Assembly: GCA_024636105.1 (NCBI GenBank)
Contig: JAGXHO010000092.1
Coordinates: forward strand, 1-7,657
DNA length: 7,657 nucleotides
Origin: Trueperaceae bacterium
GTDB lineage: Bacteria > Deinococcota > Deinococci > Deinococcales > Trueperaceae
Direction: 5' to 3'
The notes beneath the pieces are model-generated. The model searched no databases. It was not told the DNA's origin and was given only the letters and a program-made list of their open reading frames with translations. The stretch's first letter is position 1. Each line of letters opens with the position of its first letter. A program made the position numbers and the translations under genes. This document shows positions 6,384-7,657 of this stretch, piece by piece.

Positions 6384-7424
6384 TCAGCGCAGGAAATCGC
6401 GTCGGACGCCCAGCGCTGCGTCCGTCCGGTCGATCGATGCGGTCGCGTCGTCCTGGTCGGATGCGAGGGCGCGGATCGCGTCGACGACCTCGGGCACCAC
6501 GATCGCCTGGTTGTCGACCTGGTAGGTGTAGAACGCCTCGCGGCCTTGGACCTCCAGGACGTCCTCCCAGAGGGCGACTTCCCACATGTCGCCGCGCGGC
6601 CGACCCAGGTCCTTCATGAGCTCGACGGTGCTGTTCAGAGCGACGATGCCGTCGTCCATGCGCACGAACGCGATGCGGGGTGCGGCGCGGAACGCGTCGA
6701 GGACCTCGTCGCGGGTCGCATCGCGGGTGAGGCGCACAACCCAGTAGTGGTTGTGCGTCTGCGTATGCGAGGCCTTGGCGGCCATCGTGACGACGTCGAG
6801 TTCGGGACGCACGGTGCGCGCGTCGGGTCCTTGGTGGCTCGGGATCTGGCGCTCGGGGACGATGGTGTTCATGATGCCGCCGAGATGCGACTCCCACGGG
6901 TCGGTCGCACGGCGCATCAGGACCCCACGGCCGTTCGCGAGCAGTCCGGCGTCCTGCAGCGCGCCGAGCGTCCGTACGACGCTGGTCGTGTTGCACGACA
7001 CCACGCGCGTGGCGTCGCGCCCGCGCGCGCTGGCGTAGTTCGCCTGGGCCACGAACGAGTGCCCCGTCAGGGCGTGCGCTTCGCCGCCTTGCACCACCAC
7101 CTTGACGCCTGCTGCGCGGTAGGTCGGAAGGTTCGTGGCCGCAACCCCCTTCGGCGTCGCGTCGACGATCACGTCCGCGCGCGCGAGCAGGTCGTCGAGG
7201 CCTCCCTGCACGTCGATCCCGGCCTCCACCATCGCCGCGCGCAGCTCCGGTACGCCGGCGAAGACGTCGTAGCCGAGCCGGCGCGCGGAAGCGATGCGGT
7301 AGTCGTGGGCGACGTCGGCGACGCCAACGAGCTGCATGTCGGGCTGCAACGTGATGGCGTCGGCGACGCGCTTTCCGATCACGCCGTAGCCGTTCACCGC
7401 CACGCGGATGAGCGGCGAACTCAT
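6384..7424 (-). CDS. gap: Type II (archaeal-type) glyceraldehyde-3-phosphate dehydrogenase
   Basis: Phosphorylating NAD(P)-dependent GAPDH, interconverting glyceraldehyde 3-phosphate and 1,3-bisphosphoglycerate in the cytosol. The 346-residue length fits the archaeal family (about 335-345). The N-terminal Rossmann motif is VNGYGVIGKRVADAI (10-24). The catalytic cysteine is Cys144 in VVSCNTTSVVRTL, which matches the archaeal VVSCNTTGLCRTL rather than the SCTTN of ordinary bacterial GAPDH. Further family marks are VQGGEAH (111-117), IPSHQGPD (194-201), the THNH stretch (223-226) where the catalytic His is expected, and ELMKDLGRPRGDMWE. The ATG at 7424 has GGAGGT six bases upstream. It is the first gene of the set that continues with the aldolase. 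Cofactor preference cannot be read reliably. Family membership is clear. Whether the enzyme runs glycolytically or gluconeogenically depends on whether the genome also has a standard bacterial GAPDH. Confidence 0.95.
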   Translation of the reverse strand: MSSPLIRVAVNGYGVIGKRVADAITLQPDMQLVGVADVAHDYRIASARRLGYDVFAGVPELRAAMVEAGIDVQGGLDDLLARADVIVDATPKGVAATNLPTYRAAGVKVVVQGGEAHALTGHSFVAQANYASARGRDATRVVSCNTTSVVRTLGALQDAGLLANGRGVLMRRATDPWESHLGGIMNTIVPERQIPSHQGPDARTVRPELDVVTMAAKASHTQTHNHYWVVRLTRDATRDEVLDAFRAAPRIAFVRMDDGIVALNSTVELMKDLGRPRGDMWEVALWEDVLEVQGREAFYTYQVDNQAIVVPEVVDAIRALASDQDDATASIDRTDAALGVRRDFLR

Positions 7425-7463
7425 GACCCCACCTCCACGGTGATCCTAGGGGGGCCAGGTAAA

Positions 7464-7493
7464 GCTCGGATGAAGACGAGTGCGCGTCCGAGC
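7464..7493 (-). repeat. Inverted repeat, 7-bp stem with 16-base loop, between the membrane protein and gap
   Basis: On the minus strand GCTCGGA and TCCGAGC form a perfect seven-base stem around a 16-base loop, followed by TTT. It lies 28 bases past the upstream gene's stop and 39 bases before gap. It could be a weak intrinsic terminator for the upstream gene or an operator for gap. The short T-run and long loop make either role uncertain. Confidence 0.3.
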
Positions 7494-7521
7494 CGGCACG
7501 TCGATCGCGGTGGCGGAGCGA

Positions 7522-7657
7522 TCACGCGAGCGCGAACAGGCCGACCAGGATGACGGTGGCGCCCAGGATCGCCTTGACGCTGCCGCGGTGGCGGACGTGT
7601 AGGCGCCCGAGCCGTTGCGCCGTCGGTCGGCTGGCGACGACGCCGACGATGACGATC
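7522..7657 (-). CDS. C-terminal end of an unrecognised membrane protein (5' part outside window)
   Basis: The last 44 codons before a TGA at 7522-7524, open to the right edge with G/C-rich third positions. The fragment starts with a hydrophobic stretch (IVIVGVVASR), has a basic loop (about residues 10-28, with several Arg and His), and ends in a second helix (ILGATVILVGLFALA) at the extreme C-terminus. This hairpin of two helices with a basic loop resembles the ends of LysE-like or GAP-family integral membrane proteins, but the fragment is too short to assign. It ends 97 bases before the gap start, so it may belong to a separate transcription unit. Confidence 0.55.
   Translation of the reverse strand, partial: IVIVGVVASRPTAQRLGRLHVRHRGSVKAILGATVILVGLFALA

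Noticed and set aside
6346..6996. Upstream extension of the aldolase frame into the GAPDH gene
   Set aside because: The added residues are Arg-rich out-of-frame translation of gap. AAGGAG before the ATG at 6345 marks the true start.
7443..7448. TAGGAT as a -10 promoter element for gap
   Set aside because: It would start transcription inside the Shine-Dalgarno site, leaving almost no leader, and no fitting -35 lies 16-18 bases upstream.

Overview
The window is GC-rich (by eye close to 70% G+C) and tightly packed. Every gene I can support is on the minus strand, so transcription runs from right to left. Most genes have bacterial-type Shine-Dalgarno sites (GGAGGT, AAGGAG or GAGG). Neighbouring genes overlap by 1 to 4 bases or lie close together, GTG starts are used, and codon third positions are almost all G or C. 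This points to a high-GC bacterium. I cannot name the phylum, and two of the metabolic enzymes belong to families best known from archaea. No gap between genes exceeds 300 bases. I saw no RNA gene, insertion sequence or CRISPR array.

From right to left: (a) the last 44 codons of a membrane protein (7522-7657); (b) a 97-base gap with a small inverted repeat; (c) a type II (archaeal-type) glyceraldehyde-3-phosphate dehydrogenase (6384-7424), then a class I, DhnA/FbaB-type fructose-bisphosphate aldolase (5458-6345); (d) a MacB/LolD-type ABC ATPase (4645-5433) sharing one base with a 779-residue FtsX/MacB-type permease (2306-4645); (e) a 120-base gap with a possible promoter; (f) a 52-residue YHS-domain protein (2027-2185), a NuoA-like complex I subunit (1588-1977), and a long frame that overlaps nuoA by four bases and runs off the left edge (1-1591).

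The left-hand gene is the most interesting part. Its frame is open for all 530 codons and reads as a fusion of a NuoB-like domain, a Met/His- and Arg/Lys-containing linker, and a NuoD-like (49 kDa) domain. The NuoB part has no cysteine, so the ligands of iron-sulfur cluster N2 are missing. The NuoD part lacks the histidines of the quinone-site loop. The adjacent NuoA has lost the usual E-C-G of its first loop. Together they look like a complex I-derived membrane assembly whose standard electron-transfer and quinone site is gone. Its role may be ion translocation or something unrelated to NADH oxidation. The other subunits would lie left of this window.

The aldolase and GAPDH would interconvert fructose 1,6-bisphosphate, triose phosphates and 1,3-bisphosphoglycerate in lower glycolysis or gluconeogenesis. 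The ABC pair follows the aldolase by 24 bases and may be co-transcribed, although no functional link is evident.
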